Part shown: piece by piece, positions 20,329-27,439 of the stretch
Layout: each line of letters opens with the position of its first letter
Position numbering within the stretch: the first letter of the stretch is position 1
DNA from: a virus
Strand: one strand, 5' to 3'
Length of the DNA: 64,000 bases
IMG/VR virus record: IMGVR_UViG_3300033153_007660
Span: 1-64,000 of that record
Program-made: the position numbers and the translations under genes
The notes under the pieces: generated by a model
Databases searched by the model: none
Seen by the model: only the letters and a program-made list of their open reading frames with translations
Told to the model about the DNA's origin: nothing

Positions 20329-21504
20329 ATGATTGGCGAACTAAAAGCACGCAAGAATGTGCCAGTAAAGCTATGGATACCAGCACATGAGGTAGAGAGC
20401 TCTGCTCTTGACCAGCTAAAGAATGTCGCCGACCTCCCTAATGTCTTCAGTCACGTAGCTGCTATGCCAGACGTACATGCTGGAGCAGGAGCTACCATCG
20501 GTACTGTCTTTGCTATGGAAGGGGCAATCATACCTGCTGCAGTAGGTGTAGATATCGGCTGTGGAATGGAAGCAGTACGTACCAACCTGCAGATAAAGAA
20601 GCTTCGAACCAAGAGGCTAGAAGAAATCAGAGACACCATCTTGGAGAAGGTTCCAGTTGGCGTAGGAATGAACCACAAGGAACTCCGCAGAGATCTGCGT
20701 CATGACCCAGTGTGGGACGGCTTTGAAAATCTTCACAAAGAAGTCCAAGGCCTCCTGTCTATGGCACAGTCCCAGCTAGGTACACTAGGTGGAGGGAATC
20801 ACTTCATCGAGCTTTCAATAGGATCTGATGGAGCTGTGTGGGTAATGCTACACACTGGCTCTCGAGGTATCGGAAACAAGATTGCGATACAACACATCAG
20901 AGCTGCCAAATCCTTGGAACACAACCAGACAGGTCTCCCAGACAAGGCACTGAGCTCATTCCTAGAAGGAACTCCAGAGTTCAACTCCTATGTCCATGAC
21001 CTTGGCTGGGCACAGCGGTATGCTGCACGTAACAGATCATACATGCTAGAGCTAGTACTAGATGCCATCAGCGATGTGTTCTCCTCACTCCAGCATGAAG
21101 AGCCAATCTCCTGCCATCACAACTTTGCTCAACAGGAGACACACTATGGCAAAGACGTCTGGATAATCCGCAAGGGAGCTATCGAGGCAAGAGAAGACCA
21201 GTGGGGCATCGTCCCAGGAGCTATGGGTGCCAAATCATACATAGTGCAGGGCAAGGGAGACCCAGACTCGTTCAATAGTGCACCTCATGGTGCAGGACGG
21301 AAAATGTCCAGGTCCCAGGCCAAGAAGAGATTTGGATATGATGACCTAAAGAAGTCCATGGGAACGATCGTTAACAATGCTACACGAAGCACTGTAGACG
21401 AGATCATGCATTCTTACAAGGACATAGATACTGTAATAGAATATGCTTCTGATCTAGTTACCCCTGTACATGAGCTAGAACAGTTACTAAACATCAAAGG
21501 ATAG
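20329..21504 (+). CDS. rtcB: RNA-splicing ligase RtcB
   Basis: 391 aa. Joins 2',3'-cyclic phosphate or 3'-phosphate RNA ends to 5'-OH ends using GTP and Mn2+. All family marks are present: P-D-V-H-A-G near residue 47, D-I-G-C-G-M with metal Cys78, G-G-G-N-H-F, H-T-G-S-R-G, H-H-N-F-A and A-P-H-G-A-G-R with the guanylated His320. Last gene of the unit that starts with the permuted tRNAs; the final base is the first base of a tRNA-Ile. In phages RtcB is usually thought to repair cleaved tRNAs; here it could also close permuted tRNA precursors. Confidence 0.95.
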   Translation: MIGELKARKNVPVKLWIPAHEVESSALDQLKNVADLPNVFSHVAAMPDVHAGAGATIGTVFAMEGAIIPAAVGVDIGCGMEAVRTNLQIKKLRTKRLEEIRDTILEKVPVGVGMNHKELRRDLRHDPVWDGFENLHKEVQGLLSMAQSQLGTLGGGNHFIELSIGSDGAVWVMLHTGSRGIGNKIAIQHIRAAKSLEHNQTGLPDKALSSFLEGTPEFNSYVHDLGWAQRYAARNRSYMLELVLDAISDVFSSLQHEEPISCHHNFAQQETHYGKDVWIIRKGAIEAREDQWGIVPGAMGAKSYIVQGKGDPDSFNSAPHGAGRKMSRSQAKKRFGYDDLKKSMGTIVNNATRSTVDEIMHSYKDIDTVIEYASDLVTPVHELEQLLNIKG

Positions 21505-21574
21505 CACCCATAGCATAATGGCAATGCCCACGACTGATAATCGTGTGATGTTAGTTCAATTCTAGCTGGGTGCA
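21504..21574 (+). tRNA. tRNA-Ile (GAT), copy 2
   Basis: Acceptor GCACCCA/TGGGTGC; anticodon arm CACGA-CTGATAA-TCGTG gives GAT; T-loop TTCAATT; discriminator A. Begins on the last base of the rtcB stop. A second Ile(GAT) with a different body is at 11620. Confidence 0.88.
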
Positions 21575-21575
21575 C

Positions 21576-21600
21576 AATGGTTCGACTCCAGGTGAGCGCA
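21576..21600 (+). pseudogene. Orphan tRNA 3' fragment
   Basis: TGG-TTCGACT-CCA plus TGAGCGC-A looks like a T-arm and 3' acceptor without any 5' part upstream, and no GCGCTCA follows nearby. It may be a relic or a half of a split tRNA. Confidence 0.4.
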
Positions 21601-21602
21601 CA

Positions 21603-21812
21603 ATGACCTACTATAGACAATGCATACTGATCAAGGACAGGACTACTCAGACAGCCTGGATACCAGAGAAGTATGCCAAGCGTGGTAAGTACATCAAGAT
21701 AAAGGAAGACGATGGGTGGCTCGTGGTAACAGTAGGGGAGAGAGCAGCCGAAGAGCAGGTTTTCGAAAGGTCTCAAGACTACAAGAGAACAAGGAAGGCA
21801 AGCGACATATGA
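21603..21812 (+). CDS. Hypothetical protein, 69 aa
   Basis: Beta-rich sequence, likely SH3-like (W-I-P-E-K-Y-A...G-K-Y-I-K-I-K-E-D-D-G-W). Start ATG 21603 follows the orphan tRNA fragment. ATGA overlap with the next gene. Not recognised. Confidence 0.7.
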   Translation: MTYYRQCILIKDRTTQTAWIPEKYAKRGKYIKIKEDDGWLVVTVGERAAEEQVFERSQDYKRTRKASDI

Positions 21813-22066
21813 AACTTCCAACAATAGGAGAACTAGTCAAAGGTGGCAAGTGGGCTGAGTTCCAACGGTTTGACTACGAAGGCAACCTCTGGTACTCAGT
21901 CGATGACTTCGATTTTCCTATCCCTCCCGCCGAGTCCAAGGGTGGGGTCTTCAAGAGGAACGAAAAGGCTATCAATCTAATGAGATGGATCCGTAAACAC
22001 CTAGAGTATCTCGAGGAAGCTATTAAGGAAGCAAGAGAACATGAAAAAGAAGAGGGAAAGAGGTGA
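21809..22066 (+). CDS. Hypothetical protein, 85 aa
   Basis: ATG 21809 overlaps the preceding stop. The N-terminal half is aromatic (Trp, Phe, Tyr) and the C-terminal half is a charged helix (EEAIKEAREHEKEE). Not recognised. Confidence 0.7.
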   Translation: MKLPTIGELVKGGKWAEFQRFDYEGNLWYSVDDFDFPIPPAESKGGVFKRNEKAINLMRWIRKHLEYLEEAIKEAREHEKEEGKR

Positions 22067-22304
22067 GATCGACTTACTCGATCTCATAATCGTCGCCCTA
22101 ATAGTTATTGGTCTAATCTTTGGTATAGGACCATGCGGAACATGCTTCTATGATAATGCTAAGGACGCCCCAATGATGAGACTAATCGACACGGAGCTAA
22201 AGAAACATGAGCAAGAAGAGCAAAGCAACAGGGAAAGCCAAGCGACTCAAAGAGAAGAGAGCCACGAAAGCAGCGCAGAAGGCTCTCTACCAGAAGTACG
22301 CTGA
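22041..22304 (+). CDS. Single-TM protein, 87 aa
   Basis: Basic N-terminus (MKKKRERGE), one TM segment at about residues 12-31 followed by C-G-T-C, then a polar Glu/Gln/Ser tail. The tail is coded in a frame overlapping the next gene by 98 nt, so the true end or one of the two frames could be doubted. Confidence 0.6.
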   Translation: MKKKRERGEIDLLDLIIVALIVIGLIFGIGPCGTCFYDNAKDAPMMRLIDTELKKHEQEEQSNRESQATQREESHESSAEGSLPEVR

Positions 22305-22530
22305 GATGGGGCAGAATACTAAGTCCAGGCGATCTCGCCAGAGACTGAAGAAGAAGACTGCTCGTATGACTGACCATCCTAATGGCAGATGTGGTAATCC
22401 TGCTTGCATCAAGTGCTTTGGTGTGAGATTCTCTAGGTTCCTAGAAGAAGGACTCCCAAAGAACATGCCACAATGGGTATGGATGAGGTGGAGAGATGAG
22501 CACGTCAAAACCGAAACAAGAGTTGGATAA
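22207..22530 (+). CDS. Basic protein with Cys cluster, 107 aa
   Basis: Lys/Arg/Ala-rich N-terminal half, then C-G-N-P-A-C-I-K-C, a small zinc knuckle, and a Trp-rich end. This Cys pattern is common in small phage proteins. Overlaps the preceding gene strongly. Function unknown. Confidence 0.7.
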   Translation: MSKKSKATGKAKRLKEKRATKAAQKALYQKYAEMGQNTKSRRSRQRLKKKTARMTDHPNGRCGNPACIKCFGVRFSRFLEEGLPKNMPQWVWMRWRDEHVKTETRVG

Positions 22531-22579
22531 GAAGAATACATGGCCATGGTCTCTCTTCCTAGAGACAGGACCAAGCAAA

Positions 22580-22669
22580 GGATAGGTAAGCCGAGTGGGT
22601 CTATCGGCAGCGGGTTGCTAACCCGTAAGTCATTTAAAGGGCGTGTGGGTTCAAGTCCCACCCTATCCG
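22580..22669 (+). tRNA. tRNA-Ser (GCT)
   Basis: Acceptor GGATAGG/CCTATCC, discriminator G; anticodon arm GCGGG-TTGCTAA-CCCGT gives GCT; long variable arm; T-arm GTGGG-TTCAAGT-CCCAC. Ordinary linear class II tRNA. Confidence 0.93.
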
Positions 22670-22712
22670 CAAAGAAAGAGTCTCTGGTGATTACACCGAG
22701 ACAAGGACAGAT

Positions 22713-22962
22713 TAGTCAAAGAAGCCGACAATAAAAGGTTAAGAAAGAGACAAGAAGAAACTTCTTTGACTAGAAGAAGCTTACGACTGAACACTCGAAG
22801 CCTCGAGCTCATACATGCAACAAGTGTAAGGGGCGGAATGCTGCAGGTGAACTACGTTGCAGTAGTGTTTACTATGTAAGCTATAGGGCTTAGAAGTAGG
22901 CCCGCGCTGGAAGGAGAGAGTAGAAGACAAGGTGCAGTCGGACCAACCTGTTCTAATGGTCC
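22713..22962 (+). ncRNA. Hairpin-rich region upstream of reverse transcriptase (candidate msr-msd)
   Basis: No full ORF with a start occupies 22670-23030. It holds a perfect 12-bp inverted repeat (22713-22724 with 22761-22772), then hairpins 22841-22862 (CTGCA/TGCAG), 22863-22874 (TAGT-GTTT-ACTA), 22877-22892 (TAAGC-TATAGG-GCTTA) and 22940-22962 (GGACCA/TGGTCC). A retron RT needs an adjacent ncRNA, and this is the best candidate. The branching G and a1/a2 ends were not identified. A perfect TTGACA at 22984-22989 lacks a matching -10. Confidence 0.4.
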
Positions 22963-23030
22963 AAGAATGGGAAAATTTGCATGTTGACACCCATAGCTTT
23001 CATCGGCCAGAAATAGAAAGAGAGATAAAG

Positions 23031-23432
23031 ATGTTCAAGTGTCAAAATAAAGGGTGCCACAGGTTGGTACCAAGATATCAACCAGTCAATCGAGTAGTCC
23101 TCGAGACTCGCTCCAAGAATTATGTGAACCACATAAAGAAGGGGCGGAATGAAATGACAGTTGAGACTTCAGGAGAAGAGATTGTTAGAGAGATCGATGT
23201 CTGTCCGGAGTGTTACACTAACATTACCGGAGAGCAGCCAGCACGATCAGCTCAACCTGCTCCTCCAGTCCAAAAGCATCGTCCCCAAAGAAAGATGAGG
23301 GATGACAGAGGAACCTGGAGAAACCCAAGGCGAGGCCGTGGCCCAGAGAAAGAAAAGGAAGTCAAAAGAAAGCCGGTAGTTGAGAAGGTTAACCAACTAC
23401 AAAGGCCACGGAATGACCAACAAGGTAATTAG
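23031..23432 (+). CDS. Zinc-binding protein with basic tail, upstream of RT
   Basis: 133 aa. C-Q-N-K-G-C near the start and C-P-E-C near residue 63 form one probable zinc site. The C-terminal 65 residues are Arg/Lys/Pro-rich and disordered, suggesting nucleic-acid binding. It overlaps the RT start by 20 nt, so it is likely translated with it and could be a partner of the RT/ncRNA. Confidence 0.75.
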   Translation: MFKCQNKGCHRLVPRYQPVNRVVLETRSKNYVNHIKKGRNEMTVETSGEEIVREIDVCPECYTNITGEQPARSAQPAPPVQKHRPQRKMRDDRGTWRNPRRGRGPEKEKEVKRKPVVEKVNQLQRPRNDQQGN

Positions 23433-24315
23433 ACTACTCGAGCAGGAATCAGGGATAGAGACAGACAGAATCCGCGAGATCCTCCGTAACCCCACTCCAT
23501 TCTACAAACGCTACAGAATCAAACAGGGCACGAAGTCCAGGCAAATCGAAGAACCATTCGGGGATCTCAAAGAGCTCCAGTATGCCATCTTCCCTCACTT
23601 GCTAGGCTACCCTCTTCACAAAGCAAGTATGTCTTGTCAAGGAAGAGGAACCAAAGCTAACGCAGAGGTACACACAGGAGCAAGGCATGTTCTCCGAGTA
23701 GACATCAAGGGCTGCTACCAAGCACTCACGAAAGAAATCCTCGACCGTGCATGGCTAGCTACTCCTGACTGGAGAATACTATGGGAAGGCGTAGATCTCT
23801 GCCTAGTACGACACAAAGGAAAACTAATCCTCCCCACTGGTGCTCCTACTAGCCCGATATTGTGTAACATTGCCTTGACTCCCTTGGACCACCAAGTGGA
23901 TAGGCTAGCAGAACTAGAGGGTTACCGCTATACTAGATACCTAGACGATCTCATCCTGTCCACTACCAATCCAAAAAGAAGATGGGACCTAATAGATGAA
24001 GTGTCTGATCTCATTGAAGATATGGGGATACAGACAAACAAAAAGAAATGTCGATGGGCACAGAAAGATGTAGATACCCTCTGTGTGACAGGAGTCACAG
24101 TAGGAGAGGTAAACTCAGCCGGCCGGGTCCTAAGAAAGAGACTCAGAGGCAGGCTGAACAATCTAGCAAGAGCTCAGCTACCACTAGACCAAGTCACCTC
24201 TGGATATCTAGCCTACATCAAGTCTATCGACGAGACCGCATACATCAAACTCATGAACTACTACCAGAAGAGACGTGCATATGTCCCTCCTAAACGAATC
24301 AGTCCTCATCCTTAA
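23413..24315 (+). CDS. Retron-type reverse transcriptase
   Basis: 300 aa, the normal retron RT size. Motifs: N-A-E-V-H (83-87, the retron NAxxH), V-D-I-K-G-C-Y (motif A, 96-102), P-T-G-A-P-T-S-P (motif B, 141-148), Y-L-D-D (motif C, 176-179) and V-T-G (225-227, the retron VTG motif). No maturase or endonuclease domain, and not the DGR type. It should reverse transcribe a neighbouring ncRNA into msDNA. Start ATG 23413 overlaps the zinc-protein gene; the HNH gene overlaps its end by 35 nt. This is a three-gene unit consistent with an anti-phage or inter-phage retron carried by the phage. Confidence 0.9.
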   Translation: MTNKVIRLLEQESGIETDRIREILRNPTPFYKRYRIKQGTKSRQIEEPFGDLKELQYAIFPHLLGYPLHKASMSCQGRGTKANAEVHTGARHVLRVDIKGCYQALTKEILDRAWLATPDWRILWEGVDLCLVRHKGKLILPTGAPTSPILCNIALTPLDHQVDRLAELEGYRYTRYLDDLILSTTNPKRRWDLIDEVSDLIEDMGIQTNKKKCRWAQKDVDTLCVTGVTVGEVNSAGRVLRKRLRGRLNNLARAQLPLDQVTSGYLAYIKSIDETAYIKLMNYYQKRRAYVPPKRISPHP

Positions 24316-24877
24316 CAAATACCTCCTTGCTATCAAGGTAACAAGAGCACGTGATGCTATTGTTGCTATCACTGCAGGAAGAGCTAAGGTCATTGACCAA
24401 TCCTATTCCCAATATACATGGGATGAATGGGTAGACGTTACCAAAATTATTTTTGAGGATGAGGAAGAGACCAAGAAGTATGCAGGTGTCCTCAGATCTC
24501 CCTCAATTAAAGTCCTCGTTCCCGAAGTCATAGTAGCTATTGATTGTGAGTTCAATGATCCAGCTATCAGGACAATCAGGTACTCGAGAAAGAATGTGTA
24601 TCAAAGAGATGACAATACGTGTCAGTACTGTGGGAACAAGTGTCAGAAGAAATATCTCACACTAGACCACGTGATACCAAAGAGTAAGGGTGGAAGAAGC
24701 TCATGGAACAACGTCGTAACATGCTGCAATCCCTGTAACTCTAAGAAAAAAGATAGGCTAATCAAGGAGCTAGGATGGAAATTATTCAAGGAACCCAAGA
24801 GACCACGGTGGAAGTCCCACGTGGGGGTACCGTTCAACAAAGCAAAGAAGGAGTACTGGAATCAGTTCCTAACGTAA
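24281..24877 (+). CDS. HNH endonuclease
   Basis: 198 aa. C-Q-Y-C-G-N-K-C, L-D-H-V-I-P-K-S-K-G-G, W-N-N-V-V-T and C-C-N-P-C make a complete zinc-stabilised HNH nuclease. The N-terminus S-V-L-I-L-N-K-Y-L is that of a widespread stand-alone HNH family. Its start lies inside the RT gene. It may be the toxic effector of the retron unit or an ordinary homing nuclease. ATG 24281 preferred over GTG 24275. Confidence 0.88.
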   Translation: MSLLNESVLILNKYLLAIKVTRARDAIVAITAGRAKVIDQSYSQYTWDEWVDVTKIIFEDEEETKKYAGVLRSPSIKVLVPEVIVAIDCEFNDPAIRTIRYSRKNVYQRDDNTCQYCGNKCQKKYLTLDHVIPKSKGGRSSWNNVVTCCNPCNSKKKDRLIKELGWKLFKEPKRPRWKSHVGVPFNKAKKEYWNQFLT

Positions 24878-24879
24878 AG

Positions 24880-25182
24880 ATGTCAGAGAACAAGAAACAA
24901 TCCAGGAGACCTCCATTTAGTGTTGGAGACACTGTCTACTTCACAGCATTCCTCAAAGAGGACCCCGATCTGTTCTACATCTGCCAGGGAGAAATCACCA
25001 AGACTCCAGGCGGAGAGAGAAACAGCTTCAGGGTCAGAGTCAAAGCCATAGGTAATCATGCCATTGGAAAAGACAAGAGTGAATGTCAGAAGGTCTTAAT
25101 TGGTCGTGCTATGAATAAAAAGGGTAAGGAGCTTTCAAAGGCCCTTAGCCCATTCATGGTCCCCAAAACCTGGTTAAAATAG
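24880..25182 (+). CDS. Hypothetical SH3-like protein, 100 aa
   Basis: P-F-S-V-G-D-T-V-Y-F near residue 12 is a KOW/SH3-like opening, as in the next gene. Basic C-terminus. ATG 24880 is 2 nt after the HNH stop. Not recognised. Confidence 0.7.
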   Translation: MSENKKQSRRPPFSVGDTVYFTAFLKEDPDLFYICQGEITKTPGGERNSFRVRVKAIGNHAIGKDKSECQKVLIGRAMNKKGKELSKALSPFMVPKTWLK

Positions 25183-25191
25183 GGCGCTCAA

Positions 25192-25566
25192 ATGGCAAAG
25201 CTTAGGGAGGTTGATAAGCGACCTAAGCATCAGTTCTCTCCAGGAGACATCGTTTCCTGGAAGAAGGGCCCTGGTGCGGGTAGAGAGGGACTACTTATCA
25301 AGATACGAGAACAGGAGGGAAGACGAGGACTCCATGGATACCAGCGCTGCTGGGTAGTCTTTGCTCCACGAGAGTTCGAACTGTACCAGGCTGCCAGAAA
25401 GTATGTCTCTGGGCTTGAGGAACATGCAGAAGATGAAGTCATAGGTGTTGAGATATCTAACACCCAGATAGAGTTCCTCAGAAAGTGTCCAGATAACTGG
25501 TTAGCCAGCATATCTGCCTCGGAAGTGATGTTGCTAAGATTTTCTTACATCGCTGAAGAGGACTAA
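25192..25566 (+). CDS. Hypothetical SH3-like protein, 124 aa
   Basis: H-Q-F-S-P-G-D-I-V-S-W near residue 14 parallels the F-S-V-G-D segment of the gene before it, suggesting related folds. The rest is acidic with no known motif. Confidence 0.7.
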   Translation: MAKLREVDKRPKHQFSPGDIVSWKKGPGAGREGLLIKIREQEGRRGLHGYQRCWVVFAPREFELYQAARKYVSGLEEHAEDEVIGVEISNTQIEFLRKCPDNWLASISASEVMLLRFSYIAEED

Positions 25567-25582
25567 CATATAGGAGATAGAA

Positions 25583-25861
25583 ATGGACCCCAACCTCGAG
25601 AAGATCCGCGATGCAAACCTACACCTCGTAAAACGCGGACAGTTAGGTAGCCTCATAATCCAAGCAAAAAACTATCTGTCATACATTCTGGGTGACCAGG
25701 AGACAAAGCAGGTAGATAAAGAGATGGATGAGTACGTTGCTCATCTACAAGACCTAGCAAAGCAGTACAAAAAAGATAGAAAGAACAGAAAGAGAAGGAG
25801 AGAAGACGATGCCCGCCCAAGACAAATGCAAGAAGAGAAGACGCAACAGCAAGACCAGTAA
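25583..25861 (+). CDS. Hypothetical helical protein, 92 aa
   Basis: All-helical sequence with a very charged Lys/Arg/Glu/Gln C-terminus. AGGAGATAG precedes the ATG. Overlaps the next gene by 53 nt. Confidence 0.65.
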   Translation: MDPNLEKIRDANLHLVKRGQLGSLIIQAKNYLSYILGDQETKQVDKEMDEYVAHLQDLAKQYKKDRKNRKRRREDDARPRQMQEEKTQQQDQ

Positions 25862-26087
25862 GGGCTTGACCCGAGCACAGCGAGCTCGACAGGCACTGAG
25901 AAAAGTCCTTCAGAAGATCAAGCGCTGGGATGTCAACCGACAGAACCAGAACAAGAAGTCCACATGGGACAAGGATCAGAAGCCACATCTCCGCTCGAGA
26001 CACAACTCTTGGGACACCTCCGGCCTCATGCGCCATGTTGATCTCCTCCGTGAGATCATCAAGAGAGGTAAGACCAAGAAGAAGTAA
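25809..26087 (+). CDS. Basic protein, 92 aa
   Basis: Strongly Lys/Arg/Gln-rich throughout (KKRRRNSKTSKGLTRAQRAR), likely DNA or RNA binding. Starts inside the preceding gene, near a GAGAAGGAGAGAAG purine stretch. Not recognised. Confidence 0.65.
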   Translation: MPAQDKCKKRRRNSKTSKGLTRAQRARQALRKVLQKIKRWDVNRQNQNKKSTWDKDQKPHLRSRHNSWDTSGLMRHVDLLREIIKRGKTKKK

Positions 26088-26103
26088 CGAGCCCAGGTAA
26101 ATA

Positions 26104-26598
26104 GTGTTCAAGAAAATATGGGCTGCTATAAAGAGAGGCTTTGAGTTTATTTTTAACGGGAGCTTTCTGGATAGAGGGGGACCAATAACGGCAAACTGGC
26201 CACCTCCCCCTCTTCCAGTCCCAGCCACTCGAGAGACCGCTCCTCTCTATACGATGACGATGGGGGTTCAAACAGTTGAGCCCTATCCCGTCTCAGTACC
26301 TGAGGTAAATGTTCCATGGCCATATGATCCAGACCCATCTGGTGACATAATCATCGACACTGGTGGAGACACAAGTCAGGACATTCTTCTAGCAAGATCG
26401 CCGGAACCAAACAACTATCTATTAATGTTCAACGACTGGGGCATAAAGATAGAAGAGAATAACCTAATCTTTGAGTATCAAGGCAGAGAAGCATGCAGGA
26501 TCATAGCTCCTCCAGGAGAGCCAGTTGAATTTCCACCTGTCTCACCACCGGGAACACCACTGTCCCTTGACAGGTTCAATGATCTCGACTTAGAATAG
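26104..26598 (+). CDS. Pro-rich protein with C-terminal RFNDLDLE, 164 aa
   Basis: GTG start. An amphipathic basic N-terminus (MFKKIWAAIKRGFEFIF) could sit on a membrane. A Pro/Val-rich linker and a small beta-rich domain follow, then another Pro-rich stretch and the tail D-R-F-N-D-L-D-L-E, a member of the shared C-terminal motif set. Function unknown. Confidence 0.75.
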   Translation: MFKKIWAAIKRGFEFIFNGSFLDRGGPITANWPPPPLPVPATRETAPLYTMTMGVQTVEPYPVSVPEVNVPWPYDPDPSGDIIIDTGGDTSQDILLARSPEPNNYLLMFNDWGIKIEENNLIFEYQGREACRIIAPPGEPVEFPPVSPPGTPLSLDRFNDLDLE

Positions 26599-26605
26599 GC
26601 AAGAG

Positions 26606-26827
26606 ATGGACAAGAGAAAGTTCATAACGGTCGACAGAGTAGGAACCAGGGTCTACTGGGACTGCCCTGGCAAATGTGGTGGCTATAAGGACATCCCCGA
26701 GAGTATGAATCTTCCACTAACTATCCACTGTAACTGTGGACATACCTACATTGTCCGACATATACTTCCAACCTCGCAGTTCATAGCGAGAGTTCTAATA
26801 GAGGTGAAAGATGAAACTAAAACATGA
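26606..26827 (+). CDS. Zinc-ribbon protein, 73 aa
   Basis: C-P-G-K-C and C-N-C-G-H form a zinc ribbon in a beta-rich small protein. Overlaps the next gene by 17 nt. Function unknown. Confidence 0.75.
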   Translation: MDKRKFITVDRVGTRVYWDCPGKCGGYKDIPESMNLPLTIHCNCGHTYIVRHILPTSQFIARVLIEVKDETKT

Positions 26828-27137
26828 TGATTCAGATGCTAGCAAAGTCCAGACAATCTTGCTAGATGGAAAAAGACTAGTAAAATCAGTAGTGAAAGAG
26901 CTGGATACAGATGAAGGCTGGATAGACTGCCTTCACATGATCATTCCCAAGACCTCAAAAGATGAACAAGTCCAGCACTCTAGCGTAGTTGACACTACAA
27001 AGAAGGAAATCCCAGCAGCTGCAGGAGAGTGGGAAACAAGGCGGCTTCATGGTAAGGTGGAGGTGATCTGGAATGACGGAACCACGACCAGAAATGATAG
27101 CGTTCCTGAAGAAGGAACGGGAGAAGAGAGCAGGTAG
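26811..27137 (+). CDS. Hypothetical protein, 108 aa
   Basis: Not recognised. Soluble, mixed charge, ending in a Trp-containing beta segment and an acidic tail. Overlaps genes on both sides. Confidence 0.65.
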   Translation: MKLKHDDSDASKVQTILLDGKRLVKSVVKELDTDEGWIDCLHMIIPKTSKDEQVQHSSVVDTTKKEIPAAAGEWETRRLHGKVEVIWNDGTTTRNDSVPEEGTGEESR

Positions 27138-27261
27138 GGAAGATACCCGGCCCAGGATCTATATCGAAGAGGATGAAGGAGGCATTGATCAGGATGATCG
27201 ACCTCGAGGAACACCAGGAGAGAATAAGTCGGCTGAAAGAATTGATCTACGAACGGATTGA
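27073..27261 (+). CDS. Possible small charged protein, 62 aa
   Basis: Open frame with AGGTGG upstream of ATG 27073, highly charged (Glu/Arg/Asp) with an Arg/Gly/Glu end. It overlaps the flanking genes by 65 and 68 nt in other frames, so it may be spurious. Confidence 0.4.
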   Translation: MTEPRPEMIAFLKKEREKRAGREDTRPRIYIEEDEGGIDQDDRPRGTPGENKSAERIDLRTD

Positions 27262-27439
27262 GGCTGAACTAGATAGTTGGGTAGTAAATCGTCAGATCAT
27301 GAGTCAGATTGAGAAGTTAGCTGAAGATAGTGTAGAAAACTTCCTAGCTTCTGGTGGTTGGTTTGATCCTGAGAAAGAAGACTTTGAGTTCGACGATGAC
27401 CTGATTGAGGAGAACGAGGACGAGATAGGAGTCGCTTAA
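27194..27439 (+). CDS. Hypothetical acidic protein, 81 aa
   Basis: Start set at ATG 27194 because AAGGAGG lies 11 nt upstream; ATG 27173 is in frame. Helical N-terminus, acidic C-terminus. The last base overlaps the ClpP-like gene start (TTAATG). Confidence 0.65.
   Translation: MIDLEEHQERISRLKELIYERIEAELDSWVVNRQIMSQIEKLAEDSVENFLASGGWFDPEKEDFEFDDDLIEENEDEIGVA

Noticed and set aside
22690-22893. Zinc-finger-like reading (TCNKCKGRN...RCSS) before the RT unit
   Set aside because: No start codon in frame after the upstream stop; it could only work with a frameshift. The region is treated as noncoding.
22828-23151. Direct repeat AAGGGGCGGAATG, two copies about 310 nt apart
   Set aside because: One copy lies in the zinc-protein gene; only 13 nt and no flanking structure, so chance or a minor duplication is enough.
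25182-25191. GCGCTCA as the missing 5' half for the orphan tRNA end at 21576
   Set aside because: No D-arm or anticodon arm follows; it is the leader of the gene at 25192.
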